Source: Arbacia lixula | Lineage: Eukaryota > Echinodermata > Echinoidea > Arbacioida > Arbaciidae | Direction of reading: 5' to 3' | Length of the DNA: 64,000 bases | NCBI GenBank assembly: GCA_963669155.1 | Contig: OZ022593.1 | Span: forward strand, 9,710,208-9,774,207 | Shown: positions 48,791-61,000 of the stretch, in pieces | Numbering within the stretch: position 1 is the first letter of the stretch | How the letters are laid out: each line of letters begins with the position of its first letter | The notes under the pieces: model-generated | The model's input: the letters and a program-made list of their open reading frames with translations, nothing else | Database searches by the model: none | Told to the model about the DNA's origin: nothing | Program-made: the position numbers and the translations under genes

Positions 48791-49500
48791 TGGTTGGATA
48801 GAGGCTTGGTGTACGACTTGCTTTGCAGTAGGCCTACGTACTGTTACTCCTATTCATTGCTGCAGTTTTCAGTTATCATTATCCCTAACCCATTTATGCA
48901 GAAGCATCACTACTTGGGAAAATAAAGGAGGTTGTACATCGCCATACTTCTCCAGTTGTTAAAAGTGTGCACAAGTACTCGTATGTTGATGTGGCGGGTA
49001 TCCACTTCCACTCTTGTGGAGTTACTACTACACTGCGGGTTACTCGCACAGTTTGGCTTTTTTAAAGCGATTTCTGCCTCGCGTGAGAATAGTCACGCAA
49101 CTCCAGCTGTTCTAAATACAAAGGAGTACATTCAGGCCTGGGCAAATTGGAAGTTATTCCGATGAATTATTGCTTGAATATGACGTACATTGAGTACTTG
49201 ACTTCTTAGCATTGTCTAAGCAATGTTAAGTCAAGAAATGGTCTAGGAGGAATCACGTAGCTCGAAATGACATGAAATCCAAATATCAAGCAAGACCGGT
49301 TGTGCAAAAACGCGTCTCATCATTGGACCACTATATACCACATTTCATCACCATGAAAAAAAAAAATAAAAAACGATGATAATTGCCATTAAACTGATTC
49401 TAGCACTCATTTTGTTTAGATCACAGTCTGTTGACGAGTGGTAAAAACTATAAAGAAGGATGGGTGAGCATAATCTGACAGCTGCTGTCATTGCAGTCAG
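48791..49500. other. Unique sequence, no gene seen
   Basis: No exon or repeat recognised up to the TAA microsatellite. Confidence 0.4.
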
Positions 49501-49507
49501 CTGTTCA

Positions 49508-49790
<283 letters not shown>

Positions 49791-50790
49791 GAGAAAAATA
49801 CAATACAGGTATGAAATTGTATTTCAAAAAGCACCATTATACAGGTATGTCTTTAGGTTGCCCTTGAAGGTGGTCACTGACGTCAGGGTTTTCAATGATG
49901 CATGAAATGTTGGTAACAATTTCGAGATATGAACAGTACAAGACACGAGTGGATGTTTGACTAAATTTACTTTTTGACACTTTGTCTTAACCAAAAAGGT
50001 ACAACTCGTCGAATCAAGCTGAAATTATTTTAAAGTCAAAGGATGCTTAAATGCAGGTTTCGTGACATTTCATCAATCATTTTTGTACTAATCATTCAAA
50101 TATTTAATGAGATTTTCACTTTTGCATAAATGTGGACCTGAACATTATTTTGTGAATATCACATACTCACTTTTTAGAACACAACGATGCCCAAATTCTG
50201 CCATGCAGAGGCATCATGCAATGACACTCGGTGATGACAGTTGCTAGTGTAATTACAGGTGACATGCACTTTTTGTGGTCTTCTAGATCAGATATCCAAT
50301 ACACAAATGTTGAAATCCAAGTTTCTCAACAATGAAAATCTCATTAAAATTCATTTTTTCAAAGATTATCTCTAGTGATAATGTTGATGGATTGCACAAA
50401 ATCTGCTTTAAAAAATGACATCCTTTGACTATAAGGTGTGTAACTTTCGGCTAGATTCGAGTGGCAACTCCTTGAATTGATTTGTCAAAAGTTTCAAAAG
50501 TTTTTTTTTTTCTTTTCAACTCCTAGAAGTGTCTTTTTTTTTTCGAATCACCTTATGGACATCCTCGTAGATCGACCCTCGGGAATTAGTCAGTATTACA
50601 AATGTACACATTTCTGTTTCTTAGTGTGTCAATGTGTGTCACATTGCACCTTTTCTATATTATTTGCACCTTGAAACTGAAATTAAATAGATATCGAATC
50701 AATGAAATGACACAAATAAAACGAAGATTTGTAGACTTAATTAGCTCTATATCGAGCCGACCGTCTTTCGGGTGCGAGTTTGACGTTGGC
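49791..50790. other. Unique AT-rich sequence, no gene seen
   Basis: No exon recognised. Lies upstream of the candidate lipase 5' exon. Confidence 0.4.
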
Positions 50791-50810
50791 TAGCGTTGGG
50801 AAATTGGGCT

Positions 50811-50989
50811 ATTTGATATATACTCTGCCTCGGATTAGCAAGCATATTACCGCACACCTGCGCAACGTACATTTTGACATTGCGCGCTCGTATCGTAGAA
50901 ACATCTCACCATATCGTACCATCCACCATCCCGCTACCCCATCCCACTGGCCTGGCACACCCAACCGCAAGCCGCTTCTGGGGAAAAAG
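50811..50989 (+). promoter_or_regulatory. Candidate promoter / 5' non-coding exon of the lipase gene
   Basis: Because the ATG exon begins at a splice acceptor, a 5' non-coding exon must lie upstream. This CpG-bearing stretch has a TATA-like GATATATACT near 50815 and a donor-like AAAAAG|GTAAAC at 50989/50990, which would give a 777-bp first intron. Other positions are possible; transcript data would decide. Confidence 0.25.
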
Positions 50990-51766
50990 GTAAACAAATA
51001 TGATAAAAAGTAAATATAGAGTTTGAGGTACCAGGGAAGGAGAGCCATTAACATATGCCATTAAACGTTCGTAAAGTGGGGATGGTTATCTGGTAAAAGG
51101 TGCCAAAAGTGGAGCTACGTCTACAATGTGAGGGAAATAGTTGGAGAAACTTGTTTGTACTAACTTTGATTTGAATATATGGGACAGTGGTTTTACAGTT
51201 GTCAAGCCTGGAATTTTGACAGACTGTTCAGAGTACAGTATTGTTTGAGGCACAAAGTCTGTCTGTACCATGTGTGGTTGTAACGGAAGTGTAAGCATGA
51301 TTATCGGGGTGTTTGGTATTTTTGCCTTAAAGTGAACTGTGAGAGGTCTGAGGCCAGCAGAGCCAGAGATGTTCAAATGTTGAATCTACTACTAGTTTAG
51401 TGACATGTGAAGTTGTGCAATGTTCCCAAGACCACTAGTCTAAGTTTAGTACATAAAATCAGATCAGGTGATCAATTCTATTTTGGCCATGATGATGCAG
51501 CACTCTGACTCTGACTCCCTGTTTCACTTCCAATTTCATACTGGCTTATAACTTAGTGAGACTTGACTGAGTGCTAACAAGATTGATTTGCAACTGAACT
51601 TGAAGTGGTATTGCACCTCATCACAATATCGATCGACCTATTACTTATAACTAGGTCTGCTTAAGTGTAGCATCTCATTTGTTTCATCAGATGTGTTTGT
51701 TCATTGAGTCTACTTTAAGATCTTACTACTAATTCTTACTCATGTAAATTTTGGTTTGTTGTTCAG

Positions 51767-52145
51767 AAAGAAGATGGAGGGTCAGTTTCTAGCAGTGGCC
51801 ATCGGCCTGTTCCTTGTGATTGAGCTCGGAGCATTGACAACATCAGCAACACCAGTGCGGGGGGTAGTGAGTAACATCGGACACAATTCTCCACATTCAC
51901 CAAGCAAGACGGAAAAAGCATCGCTTGCAGACGTCATCCACCATATGAAGCTCAACAGGCCTAAAGATGGCAACCGCGCGCGCCTGAATGACGCGGAGGT
52001 GCGTGAAGTTCTGGAAAGAATTCGGTCATCAGAGTACCTGGGTGAGCTGAGAGGGCTGGGCCGTAAAGGGGTCAGCAAGGATGAAGTCAGAGGTGATGCT
52101 CTCTCTTTGCCATGGAAGGTTGATCCAGATTGCTACTACAACATG
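51767..52145 (+). CDS. Lipase coding exon 1 (signal peptide and N-terminal extension)
   Basis: The start is ATG at 51774, in a good context (AAGATGG), just inside an acceptor (TTTGTTGTTCAG|A). It encodes 124 residues and ends ...TACAACATG|GTAACT in phase 0. Residues 1 to ~26 ([20 protein letters not shown] and following) form a signal peptide with a hydrophobic core. Residues ~27-112 are a hydrophilic segment with no counterpart in the vertebrate acid lipases I know, including a charged, probably helical stretch ([20 protein letters not shown]). The end, [10 protein letters not shown], aligns with the start of the mature vertebrate lipases. The extension may be a propeptide (inference). Confidence 0.9.
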
Positions 52146-55047
52146 GTAACTAAAGTTGACAATTTCTAGTCATAATGCATGGTTATAATCTGTGTTTTGC
52201 TGTTTTTCTCCTTGTTAATTAGATTGATTGATCTATCTGTCAGAAAAATAAGCATTAAAAAATAGAAGACCATGTAGAATAAGATGTGCATCTACTGCTT
52301 ACCGGGCAGTGACACTGTCCATCAGGCTGCCACTTGGCTTATGATAATGAAAAAATACTGTAGGAACCAGGATAAGGGTTTCATTTCTCTCGCTTACTTG
52401 TATTCATAAGTCCCAGAAGGACAGTAGATTATTTAAGCTATGTTTTGCTTTTACTCTCTGTAGTAATAAGATTAATTTATCATTCTGTCAACAAAATAAG
52501 CAGGGAACAAAGAAGACCATGCATAGACTTCACACTGCATCAACTGCATGCTGGGCAAGTTGTCAGATGAAAAGGCTTGTTAGCTCCATTCGAGGGGTTA
52601 TTGAAGCAATTTTTAAAAGAAGATGTATAATCCCATCCTCATGACATTGACCATGGCTTCAAAAGCATGATTTCTCAAAAATATTGAAACATTCACCTCC
52701 ATTAAAAATGATGGCACTGTGGTATAGTGGTGAGAGCTTTTGACTCAAAACCTGGGTTTGAGTGCAGCTTAGTGTGTACACTCGTGGACAAGGTGTTTTT
52801 CCCTCTCACCTCAGGTGTAGTAAAATAGATCAACTAGCTTCTAGCACTGAATGTGGCTGCTTGGCTAAAGCACTAGGAAAGCACTCTAAAATACTGGGGC
52901 CATATTCATGAAACGTTCTATCTAACAGCCGCAGCCGAGATACTGTTCACCATGTAGCGCTAAGTGTCCCTGTTTGTCATTAAATTGGGGATGTCAGATG
53001 GATCCTGCTGGATGTCTTGAGCAATCACATCAATGTAGTTAAAGGGACGATGACCCCTTTTTTGGCACGGTATCTTCCAACACGTGACGTCTGAGACTAC
53101 TTGATTGATCGCACGATGACAGTGACCAGCAAATCGTGCATGGCGTTGGGCAACAGAAGATGAAATTGGGGGGATAACTCCATATCTGTGCTTTGGTCTT
53201 GTGCTCACGCCAGGATATGTTTTGAAAGTTACTAAGCCTAGTTAGTTGCTAAAGTGGATTCAGCTTTATGTATTTTAGTTACTAACTAGGCTAGTAAGGT
53301 TTCATGAATATGGCCCCTGATTATTAATCTCATTCTTCTTGAAATAAATAACTGTTTTTCACATCTACAATTATTCTTTGATATCAATTAAGTCTTTAAA
53401 GAGGAAAAATCAATGTAATTTTCTCAAAATTGATAACGTACAAACTTCTTTTTGTTATTCCCACGTTGCTTGTGTCCCATTCCATTCCAATAAAATATGT
53501 TCCCTTTGACATCTGGAAAAAGTAATTTTTATAAGATTTGTGATATTGTTATTCGTCCATGTCAATATACATGTACTAATATAGCTTATAGTTTAAACTT
53601 GCACTAGTAACTGCTTTCAAACACAACAAAGCAAATGGTACTGAAAGTAATAGATTACTTTTCCGTAAAACTTGCATTTTCTTTCGAAATTTAATAACAT
53701 TAATATACAATTGATAGGATGTGTCAATTTGAAAAGCAAAGAGTTGCAAAGTGGAAGACAGATTTCATATATAGTTTATTGTTATTTTACATCAAGATCA
53801 TTGCAAAAATAGATCACAGCATGTCTTTTGTGGGGCAGCAATTGCTATTATTCATTGTATGAATCTTTTACCATTTGGGGTTGTTTATGTGGAAGGTGAA
53901 ACACTCAATAAACAATTTACAAGATATTTTTTTAGGAAATATGATTGACCAATGTGTGATTTGGAGGAATTTCTCTGACAAGATGTCTAAATTATTCTCC
54001 ACTTATCACAAACACAAAACAACACTATCGTTTGAAATTTGTTGCTTGCCTCACACTACAATGTAACAGTAATCAGTATTAATGAGTGTATGCTTTCCTG
54101 TATTCGAGCTTGTGAGGAAGATCATGGTTATATTTGGACTTTGGTTTGGAGGGATCAGGTGACGCAGTGACGTGAGAGATACACGACATTGCTGAGTAAG
54201 ACAATGACAAGGATTGTAAACACAGTGATTCAGAGATTTTTTTTAGTTACTACAGAAGAGGTCCATCATGTACTGTAAGTGGAATTGACCTTTGGTACTG
54301 GTCAGCAAAACTGACCATTGTGTTTTGTAAAGGAAGCTTAGACAGAGAGAGAGAGAGAGAGAGAGATAAAGACTAAGGTTGAATGTGGGGGAGAGAAATC
54401 AACACAAAGAGGCAAGATTAGTGCATCCAGTGATCATATTGAAATGAGAATAAATCTGCAGAAAGAAAAATCAATATATATTAACTCTTTATGTGCCATT
54501 GCCGCATTTTCGCACAAGTAAAATACAGAACACATAGAATAGCATCTTGTCTGGAACACAAAGGATTAAGTTGAAGGCTTGATGCCAGCTGTACATTATG
54601 GTAACAAGGCAATGTACATTATGTAATCAAGAGATCAGTGCAGTCAAACCTGTCTTAGTGACCACCTGTCTATAACAGCCAACCTGTCTATAGTGGCCAC
54701 TAAAATAATTCCCCTGGAGAGAGATCATGTGTTAGAGAACCTGTCTACAGCAGCCACCTGTCTATAAAGGCCACAATTTTTTGTTTCCCTTGGGTGGCCA
54801 CTCTAGACAGGTTTCATTGTACATAAATATCTAGCTAGCTAGCTAGCTATCTGGATACATTAAGTCATATACATGATGATGGATGCATGTGGATGGATAA
54901 ATATATAGATGACATAATGGATAGATAGACAGATAGATAGGTAGATAGCTAGATGGATGGATGGATAGATGGATAGATGGATGGATGGATGGATGGATAG
55001 ATAGATAGATAGATAGGTTGGTAGATAGATAGATGGATGGATTGATG

Positions 55048-55091
<44 letters not shown>

Positions 55092-58000
55092 TATTGATAT
55101 ACAGATAGGAAGAAGGGGATTGGGAAGGAGCAAATAAAAAAGTGCTTTTGTAAACCTCTGGCTCAAAACCAGCAATAAGTCACAGATGCTGCAATGGAGC
55201 AAATCAAGAAAAACAATCATTTAATCTGAAAAGACGTTATTGAATTCTTGCCACATAACTTAAGATTCAAATTGGTTCTCCAACACTAAAGTAAATGAGG
55301 TATGTCCCATTCAAAAGCTGTGAATCTCTCTATTGAGAATATGTTTTCTAGAGACTCATTGGTGTTGTTTGTGAGGTCACATACCATCATCATTCTATAG
55401 TTAATCCATACAGTGATTATTGATTTATTCTCAATGATTTTTCTTCCTCTCTTAGAGTGGGCTGATCTGGAGTAAGGGTTATCCGGTGGAGGAATACAAG
55501 GTGCAGACTGAAGACGGCTACATCTTGGGATTGTTCCGCATCCCACGTGGGAGAAACAACGCAACCCACACAGGTGTGTGATTTAACCCTCCCGGTACCA
55601 AGCACTGACAGCCTCGTATCAATAACAATGCAGTATCTTGCCTGTGGGATTGAGTGGGTTATCACTCTCAGTACCAAGCACTGATAGCCCTATATCAATA
55701 ATAACTCAATATTTTACCTATGGGACTGAGTGGGTTAACCCTCTTAGTATCAAGCACTGGCAGCCCAATATAGCGACTCAATATTTTGCCTATGGGACTG
55801 AGTGGGTTAACCCTCTCAGTACCAAGTACTGACAGCGCCATATCGACAACAACTCAGTTTCTTGCCTATTGGACTGAGTGGGTTAACTCTCTCAGTACCA
55901 AGCACTGGCAGCCCCATATGAAATAAAATAAAATATTGTATGGATTCAAAATGGTAATGTATTGATATATTTTATGTGGTACTTTTAAGCTCTTTCATCT
56001 GAGTGACATATCTACATGTATTATGTTTATGTAAACTCTGAAAATGAATAAAGGTGAATAAAGTAAGGGAAAAAGTGCTTTGTAAGATGTATGTATGTGA
56101 CAATCACATTCATTCAAAGCTAGTATGCAGTGACATTTTTACCTGTGGATAGTAACTTGCCACCTCTTTAAAATGGTCTTAAAATTCAAGGGAATATTTC
56201 TGTAAATGAAATGAGACAACTCAAAGATGCAGGTCAGCAACTTTGGAAAACTCTTTAATTGCCATGCATGTTTGTTTTAACCACTTCTGCACATGAACCC
56301 CCTAGAATATCAGTTTTTTGCTGTACAAAGTGTTTGAAAGTTGTAAAGGTTCGACACAAAGGACACCTTGTAATGAAGGCACTCCATGTGATGTTACTGT
56401 GATGAAACTAGCTACTAGATATATTTGATTATCATATTAACCCGTTCTTTACTGATCCCAGGTATATGCCGGATGGCTTTTCTCCACTCAGATACTGAGC
56501 AGCGTGACTAAAGCATAATCTGCTGTACAGACAATAGATGAAAGGCTATGAATAAGCTTCAAATTCATTTAAAGGGAATATATTGTACTGGGAAGACAAA
56601 AAGCCTTCAAAAATGTGATCATGACCAATTGTCTTGCCGTTGGTCTTAAATTCATGTATTGTCCATTTTAGAAACTTGTTGAAAGTTATTTGACCTCAAA
56701 TGATCCACTCATGGAGTAATTAGTGATTAAATGACAATCCTCAAACTGTTTGGGCCGAACATTTTGAGGATTTGTTTATTTAATCACTGATTTCTCCAAG
56801 TGTGGATCATTTGAGGTCAAATAACTTTCAGCAAGTTTCTAAAATGGACAAACCATGAATTGAAGACCAACGGCAAGACGATTGGTCACGATCACATTTT
56901 TGAAGGCTTTTTGTCTTCCCAGTACAATATATTCCCTTTAAGGGTGCAATTAAGCCACAGTCCTTTCGTTACTGCAGTTCCATGGCAAATGTTGATATCC
57001 AAACTGGACAAAGGTTCACAAATTCTGAAAATCAAAGCAATAAGTAAAAGCATATTTCTAACTTTGTTCACTCCTATCCACTGATCATCAAGGCCCTAGA
57101 CCAGTCGTCTTCTTACAGCACGGCTTATTGTCTGCTTCTACTAACTGGGTGGAGAATCCAGCCAATGAGGCTCTGGGTTTCATTCTGGCTGATGCTGGCT
57201 ATGACGTGTGGATGGGGAACAGCCGAGGAAACACATACTCCCGGAAACACGTCACGCTCGATCCGAACCAGAGAGAATTCTGGGAATTCAGGTATGTGTT
57301 GATATGCATATTCTCACAGCGCATAGTAGGGAAAATCGTCCCAGAGTGTAACGCACTGCGACATCAAGATTGTTTTTGCAGTCATGTTCTGGTCTTATAC
57401 ACTAGTACACTGGACCGGAAGCGACCATGACTGCCGAAGAAAATAATGTGGCTGCGTGGTGCATCGTGGGTCTACTTTTCATATGGAATATTAAAAATGT
57501 TTACTCCAATACAATACTGGTATACAAAACATTAATGTGAAGTGGAAGTGGAATAATGCAACATAACATAGCTTTATTTCAGGTAGCTCTGTAAAAAATT
57601 CAAAAGGGAGATTTTAGCATGAAGGGTTCGGTCAGTAATATTACAAAAAGAGGACAAGACACAAACTTTTTGATTAAAAGATGTACTCAAATGGAACAAA
57701 AGTGAAAAAGATTGGAAGGTCTGTTGGGAGATAACAAAACGTAATGAAATTGCAATAAAATATATAGCAACATTAGTTGCCCTGCATTGGCAGTACTTGT
57801 TCACATTACTATATACACTACATGCATGTATTTGGAAGCTCAACATACAAAATCAAACTCATTTCCTGACTTCATTTCCTGAAGCTACAATGATTGACCT
57901 ACACAAGTACTGGTAAGCAGACTATAGAATATCTGCTCATATACATGATATAAGGAAGCTACAATAATGAAACTACAAAACAAAATGGACTGGTTTGTAA

Positions 58001-61000
58001 TTTCGTCAAAGCCACGGAATCAGGAAAAAGTTAATGGTGAAGAGCACACATTAGTGGTATAGGAGATCGTCATTCGCACAAAATGGTGTGATTACTTTTC
58101 TTTAATAGCTTTGTGCCAAGTCATTAATCCAACACAGGAAGCATACTTGCCATCACAAGGTTGTCATTAAGAAGGAGGTCGAGAAATACTTAAGGACCAA
58201 CGAGCCATTTCCCTTTGAATGACAGTCAATGTCACCACTAGGACCAGAGTCCTGTTTCATAAAACTTACCTTAAATGGTAACTCTGCAATCAATGGTAAC
58301 TACCATGGTATCATAGCTTGACAGCCAATGAAAAAGGTTTCCATGAAAGTTGCCATTGGTAACAAAGTTGTCATCAATGATTAGTTTTATGCAACAGGGC
58401 CCAGTAGTCTGGAAATGGTATAAAATTTGGACCCTGTCTTACAAAGAATTGCGATTAGTTGCAACTTGACTTGTGATTGATATGAATCGTAAGTCTGTAC
58501 TAGATCGTTTGGCAGCTTTGTGTTAAACATGCTGCGTAATATGCAAATCAAAACAAAGTGGACTCCTTACTAATGGTGTCTCTGTAGTTACCGAGGGTCC
58601 TTTCGTGTCACTCTATGTCAAAACTGCCATTAAAATATAAACACTCTATAAATAATCTCAGGACACATTTATGGAGGAGTTGAAATTCCCTCCCACTTTT
58701 TGCCCTTACCTGGTTTTAACCCTTTATATGTCTGCTCTAGAGAATTTAAGAAATGAAGGTGGTAAACATTTCATTCCATATATGGTATTACATCCAAATC
58801 TTGTCCATGGACTGTATATTTCGCTTCTGAGATTATGGGCCTAATTGCTTGTGACAATCATTTTTTTTTAAATTCATTTAGGACAAAGTTAATACTCTCT
58901 AATGTGATACATCTTTTATTGTCTTTAATACTTGGTATCAAAACGTACTGATGTCACCCCAAACCACATGTTTGTGGCACTTGTACTTGGTCCCGGAGGG
59001 TTAAAAATCAGATAAATTGACCAATCGGATGTGGAGCCAGATTTGACTACTGGTAGCCATGGGCTTTTTTGTGGTCCGTGATAGCAACATTTTTTTTTAT
59101 ATAGTTAAAAGGTTATATTCGCCTGTTGTTTTCAATAATTGTTCTTGTGTGGTTGTTAACTACTTATGCCCCAATTATGTAGTTTTGCACAAGTTCAAGG
59201 TATAAATTTCATGGGGCAATTGTTGGTCTGGTATACAAGGGATTAATGAATAAAATCAAATAAATAAATCCAATTAACTGTCTGTTTCACAATAGATTCA
59301 GAGAAGCATGAACAGGAAACATATGTATCCCAAATTCTATACACAGTAAATTTTCTAAAACCTCACATCCATGTACCAGTACGTGTATTTACATGTAGTG
59401 CAGTGTAAGATTATGGACAAACAAAATCTAGCAATGTTTACTTTTGGAGATAACAAGGTTGATACGAAAAGTGTATCAGGCTCCTCAAACAATGAACTCA
59501 ATGAGATTTGTGTAGTGCCCTTTTCTCATTTGGAAGCATATAACATTAATTGGTGCCCAAAATTTGATTTTATACAGTCATGTCGACTTTAATTCATGCA
59601 ATTCAATGGTAAGAAGGTTAATTGTTGGTTGGGGATTAACTGTTCATTTACATGATTAAAATCTTCTTCCATTTTTTGTTTTGGAATATATAAAGACAAA
59701 ATATCTTATATGCATTTATATCTTCGGGTACTAAAATGGTAAAACCTTAAATTCTCAAAATGCCTGTCATGGCTTGATAAATTGGAGGAATCTTCTTTAT
59801 TTTCCGATTGTACGTCCCCGACTGCAAACCATTCAGGCATCAATGCACCTTTAGTGTTCCTTAAGACAGTGGGTTCAATTGCTGGGTTCAAACCTACATC
59901 TAATTTTAGCACTTGAGTAGATCCACTCAATATGGACTCATTCAAACAAAGGTTTTTGAAGATTATGCTTGCAACTGTTAAAAATTTTGATAATATTTGT
60001 GAAATTTGCAATTTTTATTTTGTTGTCATGATCAAGCTGGGACCAGATGGCAAAGTACGACCTCCCTGCCATGTTGAACTTTGCCCTCACCAGAACCAAC
60101 CAATCACAGCTGGCGTACATCGGGCACTCCCAGGGGACCCTGGTGGCCTTTACGGGCCTCTCGATGAACCCCGAGCTGGCAAAGAAGGTGACCACGCTCA
60201 TCGCTCTCGGGCCAGTCTACACCGTCGGCGATATCACCGGAGTCCTCAGGGACCTGGTCGACATCGGCGCTGTGGAGGTGCTCGCGGTGAGCTCCATTTT
60301 ATGAGTTATTAAATTTGTTTTGTTTTAAATTAATTTCTTTTTAAATACATTTCTTCTTCATAAGGTTAACCTTTACTTCAAAAGCATGATATCTAAAAAA
60401 TATTGAAATAGTCACCACCATTAAAGAGCATTTACTGTACTGGGAAGACAAAAAGCCTTCAAAAGGTGACCATGAGCAATCTTCTTGCCAATGGTCTTAA
60501 ATTCATGTATTGTCCATTTTAGAAACTTGCTGGAACTTATTTGCCCTCAATTGATCCAAATTTGGAGTAATTAGTGATTAAATCACAAATCCTCACTGTG
60601 TTCGGCCCGAACTTGATTTGTCATTAAATCACTAGTAACTCCAAATTTGGATAATTTGAGGGCCAATAACTCTGTGCAAATTTCTAAAATGGACAATACA
60701 TGAATTTAATACCATTGGCATGAAGATTCCTCACGAGTACCCTTTTGAAGGCCTTTTGTCTTCCCAGTACAGTATATTCCCTTTAAGAATTAGGGCACTG
60801 TGGTCAGAGAGATCCTGGGTTCAAGCCCATCCCAGTGCATACACATTGGACAAGATATTTTGCTCATGTGTGCCCCTCTTACCTCAGGTGCAGTTAAAGG
60901 GATAGTTCACCCTGAAAATAAGTTGGTTTCAATAAAAGCAGAAACATAAAAGAAACGGAAGTGAAGGTTTGATGAAAATCCGTCAAGGGAGAAGAAATTA

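Larger units (their letters stand above)
52146..55455 (+). other. Lipase intron 1 (3310 bp)
   Basis: GTAACT donor and TTCCTCTCTTAG acceptor. It holds a ~120-bp direct duplication, a tRNA-derived SINE, a TIR element with a retrotransposon fragment, a Z-family element, a 180-bp TIR repeat and a GATA microsatellite, each listed separately. The interval 53318-54330 is plain AT-rich sequence. Confidence 0.9.
55574..57092 (+). other. Lipase intron 2 (1519 bp)
   Basis: GTGTGT donor and CATCAAG acceptor (short pyrimidine tract). Carries a 73-bp minisatellite at its left border and a family A palindrome. The rest (55920-56570) is AT-rich without features. Confidence 0.85.
57292..60036 (+). other. Lipase intron 3 (2745 bp)
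   Basis: GTATGT donor and GATCAAG acceptor. Contains a palindromic repeat (58249-58402) and a repeat start at 58423; 57300-58240 and 58500-60030 are AT-rich without recognisable features. A GGTTTTAACCCTTTATATGT start at 58712 and GTCCCGGAGGGTTAA at 58992-59006 may be remains of TTAA-bounded elements. Confidence 0.85.

Noticed and set aside
51756..51773. Upstream extension of the lipase frame before the ATG
   Set aside because: The extension would start at TTG and spans the acceptor CAG at 51766; the ATG at 51774 has a better context and starts a clear signal peptide.
52715..52785. tRNA gene
   Set aside because: A-box and B-box-like motifs are present, but arms do not pair into a cloverleaf and the sequence continues into a repeat body shared with 60788-60893. 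It is a SINE.
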